From: Roseinatronobacter sp. S2
Lineage (GTDB): Bacteria; Pseudomonadota; Alphaproteobacteria; Rhodobacterales; Rhodobacteraceae
Direction: 5' to 3'
DNA length: 64,000 nucleotides
Assembly (NCBI RefSeq): GCF_029581395.1
Contig: NZ_CP121113.1
Location: 2,910,001 to 2,974,000, forward strand
Every line of letters begins with the position of its first letter. Position 1 is the stretch's first letter. Positions 63,138 to 64,000 of this stretch are shown here, piece after piece. A model generated the notes under the pieces. The model ran no database searches. It worked only from the letters and a program-made list of their open reading frames with translations, and was not told the origin of the DNA. The translations under genes and the position numbers were made by a program.

Positions 63138-64000
63138 ATGCCCATCAAGCTGCCTGCCATGCTGCCTGCCTTTGACGTGTTGTCACGCGAAGGGGTCATG
63201 GTCATGTCCGACACGGACGCCGCGCGGCAGGACATCCGGCCCCTGCGCATCGGGCTGTTGAACCTGATGCCCAAGAAAATCCAGACTGAAACCCAGTTCG
63301 CGCGGCTGATCGGGTCCACCCCCCTACAAATCGAACTGTCGCTGATCCGCATGTCGGAACATGAAACCAAGAACACCGCCGCCGAACATATGGCCGAATT
63401 CTACCGCCCGTTTCAGGACGTCAAGGATGAACGCTTTGACGGGCTGATCATCACCGGCGCCCCGATCGAGCATTTGCCCTATGAAGATGTGACCTATTGG
63501 GATGAACTGACCCAGATTATGGACTGGACGCAAACCCATGTGCACAACACGTTCGGCGTGTGCTGGGGGGGCATGGCCATGCTGTGGCATTTCCACGGGA
63601 TCAACAAGCACATGCTGGACACCAAGGCGTTCGGCTGTTTCCGGCACCGCAATCTGGCACCGGCTTCGCCCTATTTGCGGGGGTTTTCGGATGATCTGCT
63701 GATTCCCGTCAGCCGCTGGACCGAATTGCGCCAGACCGATATTGACGCGGTCACGGGATTAAGCACGCTTATCGCGTCTGATCAGGCAGGCCCTTGTCTG
63801 GTCGAGGACCCTAAGCACCGCGCGCTGATGATCTTTAACCATTTCGAATATGACAGCACCACGCTGAAGGATGAATATGACCGCGACATCGCCGCCGGAA
63901 AGCCCATAAATGTGCCCCAAAACTACTATCCTGATGACAATCCCGCGAAAATGCCCCTCAATCGCTGGCGAAGCCACGCGCATCTTCTATATGGCAACTG
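63138..64000 (+). CDS. metA: Homoserine O-acyltransferase MetA (runs off the right edge)
   Basis: The first 287 codons of a ~305-residue enzyme that acylates homoserine with succinyl- or acetyl-CoA for methionine synthesis. It opens [20 protein letters not shown] and has [13 protein letters not shown] near 43, [20 protein letters not shown] near 107, catalytic Cys in [10 protein letters not shown] near 142 and His in [11 protein letters not shown] near 237. ATG 63138 follows AAGGAAA at 63123. The last ~18 codons are outside the window. Confidence 0.95.
   Translation, partial: MPIKLPAMLPAFDVLSREGVMVMSDTDAARQDIRPLRIGLLNLMPKKIQTETQFARLIGSTPLQIELSLIRMSEHETKNTAAEHMAEFYRPFQDVKDERFDGLIITGAPIEHLPYEDVTYWDELTQIMDWTQTHVHNTFGVCWGGMAMLWHFHGINKHMLDTKAFGCFRHRNLAPASPYLRGFSDDLLIPVSRWTELRQTDIDAVTGLSTLIASDQAGPCLVEDPKHRALMIFNHFEYDSTTLKDEYDRDIAAGKPINVPQNYYPDDNPAKMPLNRWRSHAHLLYGN

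Overview
The window reads as chromosome from a Rhodobacterales (Rhodobacteraceae-type) alphaproteobacterium. Evidence for this: CcrM, a NepR/EcfG/PhyR general stress response locus, an iscR-iscS-sufBCDS cluster whose IscR lacks the usual cysteine triad, an Irr-type box, monomer-type NADP isocitrate dehydrogenase, and dispersed 3'-end repeats built on an AAATATCCC / CATTCTGG core. The genus cannot be fixed from the sequence. I see no insertion sequence, prophage, CRISPR array or replication origin.

Layout. 0-11 kb: 5' part of a gamma-glutamyltransferase, ccrM with a GANTC-dense promoter, rnhB, a secreted Cys-repeat protein, a membrane-anchored winged-helix protein overlapping a small exported protein, an aldehyde dehydrogenase, a sulfotransferase, a HIT protein, tRNA-Cys, a ceramidase-like protein, tadA, ribD, nrdR and an SDR. 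11-15.4 kb: a three-gene TadG/TadE-like operon ending in a TadE-type protein with a very large extra domain. 15.6-23.7 kb: ribH behind an FMN riboswitch, then a GntR regulator, a hydantoin/Asp-Glu racemase and a five-gene peptide-type ABC transporter whose second permease gene is frameshifted; identical 12-bp palindromes upstream of both the racemase and the binding-protein gene suggest one regulon.

23.9-42.2 kb is the most striking part: an island built around the general stress response. nepR-ecfG-histidine kinase and phyR are divergent and share one 32-bp pair of overlapping EcfG-type promoters (GGAAC-N16-CGTT on each strand). The same signature (N16 or N17) stands upstream of csbD, an AI-2E family transporter, a small membrane protein, a probable 100-nt small RNA, a cytochrome c oxidase operon (ctaG-copD-like-coxB-ctaD/III fusion), a 25-residue membrane peptide, a 73-residue hydrophilic protein, a PLDc_N protein and DUF1328; a one-mismatch version precedes a PRC-barrel protein. 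I count 11 exact sites in about 17.5 kb, where about 0.3 would be expected by chance in equal-base DNA. The island also holds two copies of a roughly 90%-identical 88-bp repeat.

42.4-50.7 kb: tRNA-Arg(CCG), then the Fe-S assembly operon read leftwards from iscR through iscS, sufB, a small membrane gene, sufC, sufD, two Yip1-like genes and sufS, with an Irr-like box upstream. 50.8-64 kb: alpha/beta hydrolase, icd, M48 lipoprotein peptidase, SMR transporter, YitT protein, typA, gamma-carbonic anhydrase, a beta-hydroxyacid dehydrogenase, a penicillin-acylase family enzyme, an OmpP1/FadL porin preceded by a 23-bp tandem repeat, a P-loop protein, and the first 95% of metA running off the right edge. 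All functions are inferred from reading the sequence; no database search was run.
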